A stretch of 33,722 bases of DNA from JADKIH01 sp043747595 (GCA_043747595.1 JAYTOX010000097.1:1-33722), one strand, 5' to 3'. Shown: positions 7,905 to 17,150, counted from the stretch's first letter. The notes: generated by a model not told the origin, from the letters alone. A program made the numbers and translations.

Positions 7905-9083
7905 CTAATTTAATAATTCAAAAATTCCGGCAGCACCTTGTCCGGTTCCTACGCACATGGTAACAATTCCATATTTCTGTTTACGACGACGTAATTCACT
8001 GAACAATTGCACTGATAATTTAGCTCCGCTACATCCGAGTGGGTGACCTAATGCTATTGCTCCTCCGTTTACATTCACAATTGATTGATCCATCTCCAAT
8101 GTTCTCATCACCGCTAACGATTGAGAAGCAAAAGCTTCATTCAATTCAAACAAATTAATATCTTGCAATTTCATATTCGCTCTCTTAAGAACTTTCGGAA
8201 TAGCTTCGATAGGACCAATTCCCATAATTCTTGGCTCTACTCCTGCCACTGCATAATCTACCATGCGAGCAATGGGTTGAACATTCAATTGTTTTAATAA
8301 TCGCTCACTAACGATTAAAACAAATGCAGCACCATCACTTGTTTGAGAAGAATTTCCGGCAGTAACAGTTCCGGCAGCATCAAAAACAGGTTTTAACGTT
8401 GCCATTTTTTCAAGTGTAGAATCTGCACGTGGACCTTCATCGGTATCTACAATAAATTCTTTCGTTTTTTTCTTTTCATTTTCATCCAAGAATATTTCCT
8501 GAACTTTCACGGGAACAATTTCATCTTTAAATTTTCCATCACGAATTGCTGCAGCAGCTTTCATATTAGAATCAAATCCAAATTTATCTTGATCTTCACG
8601 CGATATTTTATACTCTCGCGCCACAGCTTCGGCTGTTAATCCCATTCCCCAATAATAGTCGGGCTTCTCTTGCACGTATTTTAAATTTGGTACAATCTTC
8701 CATCCACCAAAAGGAATTGGGGACATCGATTCAACACCACCGGCAATAATACAATCGGCCATGCCGGCATGTATTTTCGCAGAAGCAATTGCAATTGTTT
8801 CTAAACCTGAAGCACAATATCTGTTCACCGTCATTCCCGGAACTTTTACTGTATCTAGTCCCATCAAAGAAATCATACGACCAATATTTAAACCTTGTTC
8901 AGCTTCCGGAGTTGCGTTTCCAACGATAACATCTTCTACCTGCTCTTTATCTAGGCCAGGTACAGCAGCCATTAAATGTTTAATAACTTCTACAGCTAAA
9001 TCATCGGGACGAGTATTTCTAAAAACACCTTTTGGCGCCTTTCCAACGGCAGATCTAAATCCGGCAATTATATAAGCATTCAT
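7905..9083 (-). CDS. fadA: Acetyl-CoA C-acyltransferase (3-ketoacyl-CoA thiolase)
   Basis: The 392-residue thiolase cleaves 3-ketoacyl-CoA to acetyl-CoA and a shortened acyl-CoA. Nucleophile Cys90 is in NRYCASGLET, His347 in GHPLGCSGAK, and the second catalytic Cys377 in MCVGTGQGAAG. The start is ATG 9083, giving MNAYIIAGFRSAVG, the normal thiolase N-terminus, with a purine-rich AAAGAAGAGAAG just before it. The frame stays open for 48 more codons upstream, but that extension is lysine/glutamine-rich, unlike any thiolase, and would overlap the end of the MORN gene. The gene is 19 bases downstream of the MORN gene and 20 bases upstream of fadE. Confidence 0.95.
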   Translation of the reverse strand: MNAYIIAGFRSAVGKAPKGVFRNTRPDDLAVEVIKHLMAAVPGLDKEQVEDVIVGNATPEAEQGLNIGRMISLMGLDTVKVPGMTVNRYCASGLETIAIASAKIHAGMADCIIAGGVESMSPIPFGGWKIVPNLKYVQEKPDYYWGMGLTAEAVAREYKISREDQDKFGFDSNMKAAAAIRDGKFKDEIVPVKVQEIFLDENEKKKTKEFIVDTDEGPRADSTLEKMATLKPVFDAAGTVTAGNSSQTSDGAAFVLIVSERLLKQLNVQPIARMVDYAVAGVEPRIMGIGPIEAIPKVLKRANMKLQDINLFELNEAFASQSLAVMRTLEMDQSIVNVNGGAIALGHPLGCSGAKLSVQLFSELRRRKQKYGIVTMCVGTGQGAAGIFELLN

Positions 9084-9102
9084 TCTTCTCTTCTTTAAAT
9101 TG

Positions 9103-9789
9103 TTATTTCTTCGGATTGACAGGTTTTGTTGAAGTGTCAACAGCGGTAGGAATTGGTTTTGCTCCAGGAATTGGCGCAGGACCACCTTTTTTGTCTGTTG
9201 TTTTTTTATCGGCCGCCTTCTTATCATCGTCTTGTTTTTTCTTCACCGCTTCCATTTCCTCAACATTCATTCCATCCTTATAGGTGGCTTGACCAACAAC
9301 AGTACCTTTTCTGCTATACGATTTCCAAACGCCATCTTTCCTACCAAGTTTATAACTCCCATCTTGACGAACCGTTCCATCTTCAAAATATTTTGTCCAC
9401 TTCGCATCTTTTTTCCCATCCTTATACATTCCTTCTAGCTGTACTTGCCCGGAGAAAAAATATTTTGTGTACTGACCATCTTTTACACCTGCTAAATATT
9501 CCGTTTCTTCTCTAGGTTTGCCATAGCTATAAAATTTACGTTCTACGCCTTCCTTTTGGTCGTTAACAAAATCTATTTCGGCAATTTTATCACCAAAAGT
9601 GTTGAAGAACATCCACTGTCCTTGTTTTCGTCCGATTTCGTCGGTCTTATTTTTGTGCTTCTCTTTTCCGGGAGCATACTTAGGTTTTTCCTCAAAACCT
9701 TGAGCGATGATAAAAATCGGAAAAAGCATAGTGAATAAAAACAATATGGCTTTTCGATAGTTGACAATCTTCATAATGTTGTGTTTCAT
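9103..9789 (-). CDS. Secreted MORN-repeat (YwqK-like) protein inside the beta-oxidation operon
   Basis: The 228-residue protein has a signal peptide (hydrophobic 15-30, cleavage near IIAQ) and about five MORN_2-type repeats of roughly 23-24 residues between about 54 and 178. Each has the shape GxKxGxWxxYxxxGxxxxxxxY (for example YKDGKKDAKWTKYFEDGTV). A Lys/Asp-rich and then Pro-rich low-complexity tail follows. MORN_2 repeats are named in databases after a putative YwqK antitoxin, but in Bacteroidota they are common in exported proteins of unknown role. The spacing is operonic: 14 bases after fadN and 19 bases before fadA. The link to fatty-acid use is inferred from position alone. ATG at residue 6 is an equally good start. 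Confidence 0.85.
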   Translation of the reverse strand: MKHNIMKIVNYRKAILFLFTMLFPIFIIAQGFEEKPKYAPGKEKHKNKTDEIGRKQGQWMFFNTFGDKIAEIDFVNDQKEGVERKFYSYGKPREETEYLAGVKDGQYTKYFFSGQVQLEGMYKDGKKDAKWTKYFEDGTVRQDGSYKLGRKDGVWKSYSRKGTVVGQATYKDGMNVEEMEAVKKKQDDDKKAADKKTTDKKGGPAPIPGAKPIPTAVDTSTKPVNPKK

Positions 9790-9803
9790 TTTATTGATGT
9801 CTA

Positions 9804-12203
9804 TTAATTTCTTAGTGGTTTACCTGATGTTAATATACTTTGAATTCGTTCGAGAGTTTTCTTCTCAGCGCAGAGCGATAAAAAAGCTTCGCGTTCAAGA
9901 TCTAATAAATATTGTTCTGATACCATTGTGTATCCTGATAAGTCGCCGCCACAAAGTACGTAAGCTAATTTTTGTGAAATTTTTTGATCATGCTTTGAAA
10001 TAAAATTTCCTGATTGCATTGAATTAGCTCCTGCATAAAACATTGCCAATCCACTTTTCCCAAGCACTTTTATATCTTTACGTTGAACCGGACGAGTATA
10101 ACCTTCATCTGCCATTTCAATTACTGCTCGTTTGGCTTCTGTAATTACTCGAGACGGATTCATTACAACCTCATCTCTTCCTTGCTTTAATATTTTAAGA
10201 TCGAATGCCTCCCAAGCACTGGTAGAAACTTTCGCCATGGCAATATTTAAAAAATATTCTTTCAAAATATTTTCATCAATAGCACCTTCTGTGTACGCAT
10301 CACTGGCGCGCAAAGCAAACTCTTTACTTCCTCCACCACCCGGTATCAAGCCTACACCGAACTCTACCATTCCTATATATGTTTCTGCCGAAGCAACAAC
10401 TTTATCTGCATGCAACGACATTTCACAACCTCCTCCGAGTGTAAGAGCATGAGGCCCTACAACAACAGGAATATTGCTATAACGAACTTTCATATTCATA
10501 TTTTGAAAAGCACGAATAGCCATGTCAATTTCATCATACTCCTGGTCAATCGCCAACATAAAAATCATAGCCAGATTCGCTCCTGCGGAGAAATTTTGTC
10601 CTTCGTTGGCAATTACTAACCCACGAAAATCTTTTTCAGCTATTTCAATTGCTTTATTAACGCCTTGTATTACTTCTCCTCCAATGGTATTCATCTTGGT
10701 GTGAAATTCCAAATTCAATACGCCATCACCAATATCCAAAAGTGTACTTCCTTGATTCTTCCAAACTATTTTTTCTCTATTGGCATCGAGTAAAATAAAA
10801 TTCTCTGAGCCGGGCTTTAATTTATAACTCCCATCTACACTGTAATAAAATAATTGTGAAGAACGATACTGATAAAAATCTTTATTCCCTTTTTGAATAA
10901 AATCTTTCACCCATGGAGCAACACTATGACCTGCCTTTTCCATAATTGCAACTACTTCTGCTACACCAAGTATGTTCCAAATCTGGAATGGACCTAACTC
11001 CCAACCAAAGCCTGCGCAAATAGCGTCATCAATCTTGTACAACTCTTCAGCAATTTCAGGAATGCGATGTGATATGTAAGCAAATAAACTGCAAAAAGAT
11101 TCACGATAAAATTCACCTGCTTTATCTTTTCCGTTAAATAATATTTTGACCCTGTCTTTAAAATTATCAATCGCCTTTGTTTGATCGAGCGTAGCAAATT
11201 TTACTTTCGTCTTAGGAACATATTCAAATGTTTTTAAATCGAGTGTCAAAATTTCACTCTTTCCACTTGCATTTTTTACTTTCTTATAAAAGCCTTGCTT
11301 CGTTTTATCACCAAACCATTTTTGTTCAACCATTTTCTGAACATAAGCCGGCAACTTAAACAAGTCGCGCGATTCATCATTCGGACATCTCTCGTAAACA
11401 TCATTGGCTACTTTAACTAACGTATCCAAACCAACTACATCTGATGTTCTGAATGTAGCCGATTTCGGTCGACCTAAAACCGGACCTGTCAACTTATCAA
11501 TCTCATCAATCGTAAGTCCCATTTTTTCTACTAAATGTAAAAGCGACATGATCGAATAAACTCCAATTCTATTTGCAATAAACGCCGGAGTGTCTTTGCA
11601 GATTACAGTTGATTTACCTAAAAATAGATCACCATAATTTTCTAAGAATGCGACAACATCTTTATCCGTTTCTTTCGTAGGAATAATTTCCAACAAACGT
11701 AAATAACGAGGCGGATTAAAAAAATGTGTGCCACAAAAATGTTTTCTAAAATCTTCACTTCGCCCTTCAGTCATTAAATGAATCGGGATTCCGGAAGTGT
11801 TGGACGTGATTAACGTTCCAGGCTTTCTATACTTTTCAACTTCGGTGAAGACCGCTCGTTTAATATCGATATTTTCTATTACAGCTTCAAGAATCCAATC
11901 TGAAGCGGCAATGTCTTTCATGTTATCATTAAAATTTCCGGTACGGATACGAGAAGCAAACGATTTTTTATAGATAGACGATGGATTCGCTTTAAGAGTT
12001 GCTTGAAGTGCATCGTTTACGATTCTATTTTTTACAACAACAGAATCAAATGATAATCCTTTTTGCTTTTCAGCATCTGTCAATTCCTTCGGAGAAATAT
12101 CAAGCAATAAAACTTCCACGCCAATGTTTGCAAAATGACAGGCAATACGACTACCCATTATTCCACTTCCCAAAACAGTAATTTTTTTAATAGCTCTTTT
12201 CAT
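9804..12203 (-). CDS. fadN: 3-hydroxyacyl-CoA dehydrogenase / enoyl-CoA hydratase fusion (FadN-type)
   Basis: This 799-residue bifunctional beta-oxidation enzyme hydrates enoyl-CoA and oxidises the 3-hydroxyacyl-CoA with NAD. The dehydrogenase comes first: the Rossmann motif GSGIMGS starts at residue 12, SNTSGIP and FCGTHFFNPPRY mark the catalytic NAD domain, and two C-terminal dehydrogenase domains follow (DKLTGPVLGRPKSATFR, and a second near FGWELGPFQIW). A crotonase domain (about 485-700) contains NFSAGANLAM and EFGVGLIPGGGGSKE. This order is opposite to E. coli FadB and matches Bacillus FadN. It starts 22 bases after the acyl-CoA ligase stop. No frame damage is seen. Confidence 0.94.
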   Translation of the reverse strand: MKRAIKKITVLGSGIMGSRIACHFANIGVEVLLLDISPKELTDAEKQKGLSFDSVVVKNRIVNDALQATLKANPSSIYKKSFASRIRTGNFNDNMKDIAASDWILEAVIENIDIKRAVFTEVEKYRKPGTLITSNTSGIPIHLMTEGRSEDFRKHFCGTHFFNPPRYLRLLEIIPTKETDKDVVAFLENYGDLFLGKSTVICKDTPAFIANRIGVYSIMSLLHLVEKMGLTIDEIDKLTGPVLGRPKSATFRTSDVVGLDTLVKVANDVYERCPNDESRDLFKLPAYVQKMVEQKWFGDKTKQGFYKKVKNASGKSEILTLDLKTFEYVPKTKVKFATLDQTKAIDNFKDRVKILFNGKDKAGEFYRESFCSLFAYISHRIPEIAEELYKIDDAICAGFGWELGPFQIWNILGVAEVVAIMEKAGHSVAPWVKDFIQKGNKDFYQYRSSQLFYYSVDGSYKLKPGSENFILLDANREKIVWKNQGSTLLDIGDGVLNLEFHTKMNTIGGEVIQGVNKAIEIAEKDFRGLVIANEGQNFSAGANLAMIFMLAIDQEYDEIDMAIRAFQNMNMKVRYSNIPVVVGPHALTLGGGCEMSLHADKVVASAETYIGMVEFGVGLIPGGGGSKEFALRASDAYTEGAIDENILKEYFLNIAMAKVSTSAWEAFDLKILKQGRDEVVMNPSRVITEAKRAVIEMADEGYTRPVQRKDIKVLGKSGLAMFYAGANSMQSGNFISKHDQKISQKLAYVLCGGDLSGYTMVSEQYLLDLEREAFLSLCAEKKTLERIQSILTSGKPLRN

Positions 12204-12225
12204 AATTCAATTCAATATGTTCAAT

Positions 12226-13989
12226 TTATTCTGAATACATTTTTTCAATCTCAGAAATGTACCTTTCATAAATAACTTTTCGTTTCAACTTTAATGTTGC
12301 TGTTAATTCTCCACTGTCAACTGTCCATTCTTTCGAGAGAAGATGAAACTTCTTAATCTGTTCAGAATGACCAAACTCTTCATTGTATTGTCGAATCTCC
12401 TTTCCAACGCGCTCATTTACCTCTTTGCTTTGAGCCAGTTCTTCATTTGAAGAATAGTTAATTTCGTGCAACTCACACCACTTTTTAATATGTGCAAAAT
12501 CTGGAACTATCAATGCCGCCGGAAATTTTCTATTTTCTCCAACAACCATGATCTGTTCAATAAACAACGATTCCTTAAACTTGTTTTCCAATGCTTGTGG
12601 AGCGACGTATTTTCCACCTGAAGTTTTGAAAATTTCTTTTTTGCGATCGGTTATTTTTAAATAGTGATCTTCCACAAAACACCCTATATCACCCGTGTGA
12701 AACCATCCATTCGCATCAATTACTTCAGCGGTTAAGTCGGGGCGATTAAAATAACCCAACATCACATTTGGACCTTTACAAAGTATTTCTCCATCTTCTG
12801 CAATTTTCACTTCCACTCCTTTGATAACCGGACCTACAGTTCCAAACGCACTACCACGAGCTTCTAAATTATTTACAGTAATTACAGGTGAAGTTTCCGT
12901 CAAACCATAGCCTTCTAAAACCGGAATTCCCGCCGACCAAAAAACTCTTGCTAAGCGTGGTTGCAAGGCTGCTCCCCCACTTACGATCACTCGTACATTT
13001 CCTCCAAGTGCTTCACGCCACTTTGAAAATATTATTTTGTTGGCTAATTTTAATTGCATTTCATAGAGCCAACCATTCTTGCCATCCTTTTCATATTTCA
13101 AGCCAAGGTCAAGCGCCCAAAAGAATAATGCACGCTTAATTCCTTTCAGCTCTTTTCCTTTGTCAACTATTTTATCATACACTTTTTCTAACAAGCGTGG
13201 TACAGTAGAAAAAACTTGCGGCTTTACTTCTTTCAGATTATCAGAAATCTTATCCATGCTTTCGGCATAATAAATCGAAACACCTATGAACATATAAAGA
13301 TACGTAAGCATTCTTTCATAGCTGTGACACAATGGAAGAAAACTCAATGCACGATCAGTAGGACCAACAGGACACAAATGTTCGCTTGCCGTAATATTAG
13401 AAACGATATTGTTGTGAGATAACATAACACCTTTGGGAGTTCCAGTTGTACCACTTGTGTAGAGTATGGTAGCCAGATCATTTGGTTGTACCGCTTTCAT
13501 TTTCGAATCTATATCGAAATTGCTTGTTAGCCCTTGTGCAATAATCTCCAGGTAATTTTTAACTCCTTCTAATTTATCGAAACTATATATATCGACTAAT
13601 GAAGGAACTTTCGATTGAAGGTTCTTTACTTTTTCGTACAACACCTTATCACCAACAATAATTAATTTCGCTTTGCAATCGTTTAAAATAAAAGCTATTT
13701 CCGATTCTGAAAGTGTAGTATAAATTGGAACATTTACAACACCAATTTGCAACATACCCAAATCCATAATGTTCCATTCAGGACGATTCGCTGAAATAAT
13801 TGATATACAATCGCCCGCATTTATTCCTATCGACAATAAACCTTTGCTTATTTCACATCCTTGATTTATAAAATCGTTTGTCGACCAACTTTTCCATTTG
13901 CCATCGATCTTAGAAAGCAATGAATTGTTTGTTGGAAATAATTCCTTTTGACGACGGTGAATATCAAAAATACGAGTTACGTTGACCAT
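12226..13989 (-). CDS. fadD: Long-chain fatty acid-CoA ligase (AMP-forming)
   Basis: The 587-residue acyl-CoA synthetase activates fatty acids to acyl-CoA through an acyl-AMP. Motifs in order are YTSGTTGTPKG (177-187, P-loop), GYGLTETSPVI, GWFHTGDIG and DRKKEIFKTSGGKYV (hinge and C-terminal catalytic lysine region). I place the start at ATG 13989 (MVNVTRIFDI), the usual N-terminus for this family in Bacteroidota. A further ATG at 14034 lies upstream of a strong promoter match at 14004-14035 and would not be on its transcript. It is the first gene of the operon fadD-fadN-MORN-fadA-fadE. No transcriptional regulator is encoded next to it. Confidence 0.94.
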   Translation of the reverse strand: MVNVTRIFDIHRRQKELFPTNNSLLSKIDGKWKSWSTNDFINQGCEISKGLLSIGINAGDCISIISANRPEWNIMDLGMLQIGVVNVPIYTTLSESEIAFILNDCKAKLIIVGDKVLYEKVKNLQSKVPSLVDIYSFDKLEGVKNYLEIIAQGLTSNFDIDSKMKAVQPNDLATILYTSGTTGTPKGVMLSHNNIVSNITASEHLCPVGPTDRALSFLPLCHSYERMLTYLYMFIGVSIYYAESMDKISDNLKEVKPQVFSTVPRLLEKVYDKIVDKGKELKGIKRALFFWALDLGLKYEKDGKNGWLYEMQLKLANKIIFSKWREALGGNVRVIVSGGAALQPRLARVFWSAGIPVLEGYGLTETSPVITVNNLEARGSAFGTVGPVIKGVEVKIAEDGEILCKGPNVMLGYFNRPDLTAEVIDANGWFHTGDIGCFVEDHYLKITDRKKEIFKTSGGKYVAPQALENKFKESLFIEQIMVVGENRKFPAALIVPDFAHIKKWCELHEINYSSNEELAQSKEVNERVGKEIRQYNEEFGHSEQIKKFHLLSKEWTVDSGELTATLKLKRKVIYERYISEIEKMYSE

Positions 13990-14003
13990 AGTGGTAATCA
14001 ATA

Positions 14004-14035
14004 CAAAATTAGGGACTTTGTAAAATGAGCCCAAA
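14004..14035 (-). promoter_or_regulatory. Promoter of the beta-oxidation operon
   Basis: On the minus strand, TTTG (14035-14032) is separated by 20 bases from TAATTTTG (14011-14004), matching the Bacteroidota consensus TTG-N(17-23)-TAnnTTTG. Transcription should begin about seven bases further on, leaving a leader of under ten bases before ATG 13989. Such a short leader fits weak dependence on Shine-Dalgarno sequences. Confidence 0.7.
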
Positions 14036-14147
14036 AAATGTACGTGGAGAAGCTGCCAAATTATACTTTTTAGCCATTCCTGATTCGAAAATCAATAATT
14101 TTTATCAAAGGTTTGTTAACAATTCAACGGTTAAAAGACTAAATCAT

Positions 14148-14181
14148 TTTGAAAAAAAATGGTGAAATAACGGTAGGTTTG
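14148..14181 (+). promoter_or_regulatory. Promoter of the nitronate monooxygenase-like gene cluster
   Basis: TTTG (14148-14151), a 22-base spacer and TAGGTTTG (14174-14181) match the Bacteroidota promoter consensus. It is back to back with the beta-oxidation promoter, about 110 bases away, so a shared regulator could act on both. A TTG codon at 14186 lies at or before the expected transcript start, which favours ATG 14204. Confidence 0.7.
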
Positions 14182-14203
14182 TAAATTGAACGAACCGAAG
14201 AAA

Positions 14204-15217
14204 ATGGAATACAAAAACAGCTTCACAACATCACTAAATTTGCGATTTCCACTGGTAATGGCACCTATGTTTTTAGTTACTAATGCACTCATGGTGAAGG
14301 AAGCCATGAACATTGGAATTTTAGGGTGCTTTCCTTCGCTGAACTTTAGAGAAGAAGGGCTTTTAGAAAATGTACTCGATGAATTGAATGACCACTTGCG
14401 CTCCAGGCAAGGCCTACAGGGAAATTATGGGGTTAATGTGATTGTTCAAAAAGCGAATCCTTGGGCACAAAAACATCTAGCTATATGCTTGTCGAAAAAA
14501 GCACCTGTCATCATTACCTCATTGGGCAATCCTGCAGAAGCAATAAATGGCGCCCATGCTTACGGGGGAAAAGTTTTTTGCGACGTTACTAATATTAAAC
14601 ACGCAAGAAAATGTGCCGATCTGGGATGTGATGGATTTGTGGCCGTAGGACAAGGAGCAGGTGGGCATGCCGGACCTTATCCGGTGAGTATGCTTATCCA
14701 AGCTTTAAAAAAAGAATTCCCATCGTTTCCGATTTTAGCTGCGGGTGGAATTGCCAACGGAGCAACATTGCTAAGTGCAATTTCAGCAGGTGCATCAGTT
14801 GGCTATTGCGGAACAATATTCATTGCAAGCACTGAAGCAGGTGTATCTACTGAATATAAAAACGCAATTGTTGACTCGAAGATGGAAGACATTGTATTAA
14901 CAGAACGGATCAGCGGAACTCCTTGCACCATTATTAATACTGAATTTGCTCAAAAGATTGGTACAAAACAAAATAGTTTTGAAAGATGGATGAGTAAAAA
15001 TCCGAGGACAAAAAAATATTTTAAAATGATTATCCAGCGAAGAAGTTTTCATTGGCTGGAGGATGCTGTGAAACCGGGTAACTACAATAATTTGTGGTGT
15101 GCCGGACAAACAGTTGAATTGATACATGGGATTTATCCAATAAAACAAATCGTCGAAACGATGGAGAAAGAATTTTTCAGTGCATATTTAGAATTACAAC
15201 GTAACATTTCTAATTAA
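14204..15217 (+). CDS. Nitronate monooxygenase / FabK-like FMN oxidoreductase
   Basis: The 337-residue protein has a TIM-barrel FMN fold of the NMO/2-nitropropane dioxygenase family. The N-terminal RFPLVMAPMFLVTN matches the first FMN-contact strand, GQGAGGHAGPYP (149-160) holds the conserved His155, and ILAAGGIANGATLLSAISAGA with YCGTIFIAS forms the FMN-phosphate site. Members either oxidise alkyl nitronates or, as in FabK, reduce enoyl-thioesters. The lipid-related neighbours make a lipid role conceivable but unproven. ATG 14204 is chosen because the promoter's -7 element ends at 14181; the frame is also open from TTG 14186. It begins a tightly spaced plus-strand set, with the next gene five bases away. 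Confidence 0.88.
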   Translation: MEYKNSFTTSLNLRFPLVMAPMFLVTNALMVKEAMNIGILGCFPSLNFREEGLLENVLDELNDHLRSRQGLQGNYGVNVIVQKANPWAQKHLAICLSKKAPVIITSLGNPAEAINGAHAYGGKVFCDVTNIKHARKCADLGCDGFVAVGQGAGGHAGPYPVSMLIQALKKEFPSFPILAAGGIANGATLLSAISAGASVGYCGTIFIASTEAGVSTEYKNAIVDSKMEDIVLTERISGTPCTIINTEFAQKIGTKQNSFERWMSKNPRTKKYFKMIIQRRSFHWLEDAVKPGNYNNLWCAGQTVELIHGIYPIKQIVETMEKEFFSAYLELQRNISN

Positions 15218-15222
15218 GCACT

Positions 15223-15729
15223 ATGAAACAGCTTCACAAAATGATGGATCAAGCAGAAACATCACCGCTAAAACGAAAATTTCTGCAATGGGCATTGAGT
15301 TATTCTATTCCATTTAACCGTCCACATAAATTTAAAATTCTTGAAGTTTATAAAGATGGAATTCATGTTCAACTCCCCTATCTTAGAGTAAATAAAAATC
15401 ATTTAAATGGAATTCACGCATGTGCATTAGCAACACTCTGTGAATTTGTTTCCGGATTAACATTGATGCGAGCGTTAAGAAGAGACGACTTAAGATTGAT
15501 AATGAAAGACCTCAAAATGACCTATCATTATCAAGCAAAGAAAACAGTTAGCGCTTCTGCTCAAATTGCATCGACAGAAATAGATCAAAAAATTATCAGC
15601 CCCCTTCAATTATCTGATTCAGTTTTATACCTCATGGCAATTGAAGTTTATGACACTGAAAAAAATCACATTTGTACAGCCGAAGTTAATTGGCAGTTAA
15701 AAAAATGGAACAAAGTAAAGACTAATTAA
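15223..15729 (+). CDS. DUF4442 hot-dog-fold protein (thioesterase-like)
   Basis: This 168-residue protein is close in length and pattern to DUF4442/PaaI-like hot-dog proteins. It has the central helix region NHLNGIHACALATLCEFVSGLTLM, in which an N-H..G.HA..L.TL arrangement mirrors the thioesterase hot-dog helix, followed by beta strands such as IMKDLKMTYHYQAKKTV and EVNWQL. The family binds acyl thioesters, often CoA, and some members hydrolyse them; substrate and activity here are unknown. It starts five bases after the NMO-like gene and ends four bases before the membrane protein gene, so co-transcription is very likely. A thioesterase-type partner suits the lipid-related setting. Confidence 0.8.
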   Translation: MKQLHKMMDQAETSPLKRKFLQWALSYSIPFNRPHKFKILEVYKDGIHVQLPYLRVNKNHLNGIHACALATLCEFVSGLTLMRALRRDDLRLIMKDLKMTYHYQAKKTVSASAQIASTEIDQKIISPLQLSDSVLYLMAIEVYDTEKNHICTAEVNWQLKKWNKVKTN

Positions 15730-15733
15730 AGGG

Positions 15734-17107
15734 ATGATTTCAAAAACATTCAGTTATTCTTTTACTATATTATTTGCAGCTTTAATTTTTATTCTATCGT
15801 GGAATTCACGTCTGGCCTCCGACGATTACTATTTTATTTATCTCACGAAAGTGTCTGGACCATTCAATGCAACTTTTTTACAATTCAATCAGTTTAGTGG
15901 TCGATGGTTCTGTCATTTGATAAGTACTTTCCTTTTAACTTTTGCAGACAATCGATATTTCTTACCCGCTTTTTTCATAGCTACATTCTTAGCATTATAC
16001 GTTTTACTTTCTGCACTAATTTGCAAAATCAATTTTAAATTAAAGAACGACATTACAAAATCGAACTCTAATTTATTAGCACTAATAATTTTAGCATCAA
16101 CTTTTTTCAACTCTTTTTCCATAGGAGAAAACTGGTTTTGGTTTATTAGCGTCACTACCTATTTATGGAGTTTTATCTGCACATTAATTATTTCATTATT
16201 TTTATTAAATGATAAAAAATCTGTTTCTCTGTCAGCGGCATCGCTCCTTTGCTCAATTTACATTGGTAGTTCCAGCGAGTCAATCGCGCTTTCAGTCGTC
16301 TTGCTTTTATTTTCCTATTCTGTATACAGCATTTTCATTAATGGGATTCAATCGTTTTTAAAGAAAAAAGAAAGCAAGAAAATAATATTTGTCGTTTCAA
16401 TCATTTCACTAGCCTTATTATCCTCGATATTTTCGCCTGGTTCATTGCTGCGACACAAACTGTTACCATCACCTACTATCCTGCTACAATTTATCATTTT
16501 TTGCAAATCGGCCGTGAAAATATTTTTATTCTACCTTCCTAAGCAAATTTGGATTTACTTATTATTTGGAAGTCCATGGTTATTCGTCGGATATAACTTA
16601 CAGAAAAGACTGAACTTGCCTAGTAAAAACATCAACAAACATATCGTTAAAACAATTTCGCTTACATTATTTACTGTGCTCCTTTGTATTCTTCCAAATA
16701 CGATTATTCTTGGCGAATTTGGACCTGCTCGGACTTTACTTTTGATACCATTCATCTTCAGTGTTTGCATGGCAATTATTATTTCTTTGCTGGGTATGAA
16801 AGCAAACAACTCTAAGTACCAAAACACATTTTCATTCATCACTCAATTTGCATTACTTTCATTTGTATTATTCCATGCAATTAGTCAGTACAAAATAAGT
16901 CGAGAATTTTCAACTCAATATGATAACCGAATTAATTACCTAGATCATATTCAATCACAAGGATTCAAAGGAGAAGCTAAAGTGCCTTCATTACCTGATC
17001 AAGGATTTTTGTATAATGCAGAGCTAAGAAGCGACACAAGCTACTTTGTAAATCAGCATTGGAAAAAAGGATTGTTTCTCGACTATACAATGGTTGTCAG
17101 CAAATAA
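15734..17107 (+). CDS. Polytopic membrane protein, possibly a DUF6056/GT-C-like glycosyltransferase
   Basis: The 457-residue protein has about ten hydrophobic segments spread from residue 8 to about 395, then a soluble C-terminal tail of about 60 residues. After the first membrane segment comes LASDDYYF (Asp30-Asp31-Tyr32), then FSGRWFCH. A SDDY motif in the first extracytoplasmic loop followed by a GRW motif resembles DUF6056 and GT-C type enzymes that use polyprenyl-linked sugars, where this loop holds a catalytic acidic residue. I cannot assign a substrate. It begins four bases after the DUF4442 gene and ends 43 bases before plsC. A sugar or lipid modification role is an inference. Confidence 0.65.
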   Translation: MISKTFSYSFTILFAALIFILSWNSRLASDDYYFIYLTKVSGPFNATFLQFNQFSGRWFCHLISTFLLTFADNRYFLPAFFIATFLALYVLLSALICKINFKLKNDITKSNSNLLALIILASTFFNSFSIGENWFWFISVTTYLWSFICTLIISLFLLNDKKSVSLSAASLLCSIYIGSSSESIALSVVLLLFSYSVYSIFINGIQSFLKKKESKKIIFVVSIISLALLSSIFSPGSLLRHKLLPSPTILLQFIIFCKSAVKIFLFYLPKQIWIYLLFGSPWLFVGYNLQKRLNLPSKNINKHIVKTISLTLFTVLLCILPNTIILGEFGPARTLLLIPFIFSVCMAIIISLLGMKANNSKYQNTFSFITQFALLSFVLFHAISQYKISREFSTQYDNRINYLDHIQSQGFKGEAKVPSLPDQGFLYNAELRSDTSYFVNQHWKKGLFLDYTMVVSK

Positions 17108-17119
17108 AAAGTACCTTCG
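17094..17119 (+). promoter_or_regulatory. Weak possible promoter before plsC
   Basis: TTG (17094-17096) and TACCTTCG (17112-17119, one mismatch from TAnnTTTG) are 15 bases apart, shorter than the usual 17-23. They overlap the end of the membrane protein gene and lie about 30 bases before ATG 17151. plsC may instead simply read through from upstream. Confidence 0.3.
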
Positions 17120-17150
17120 CCAATTGAAAAATTAAACTTTCGCTGATATT

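Noticed and set aside
9084..9227. N-terminal extension of the thiolase
   Set aside because: The extra 48 residues are Lys/Gln/Leu-rich, unlike thiolases, overlap the MORN gene and precede the standard start at 9083.
13990..14034. Longer fadD reading from ATG 14034
   Set aside because: This start lies before the consensus promoter at 14004-14035 and adds residues absent from the family N-terminus.
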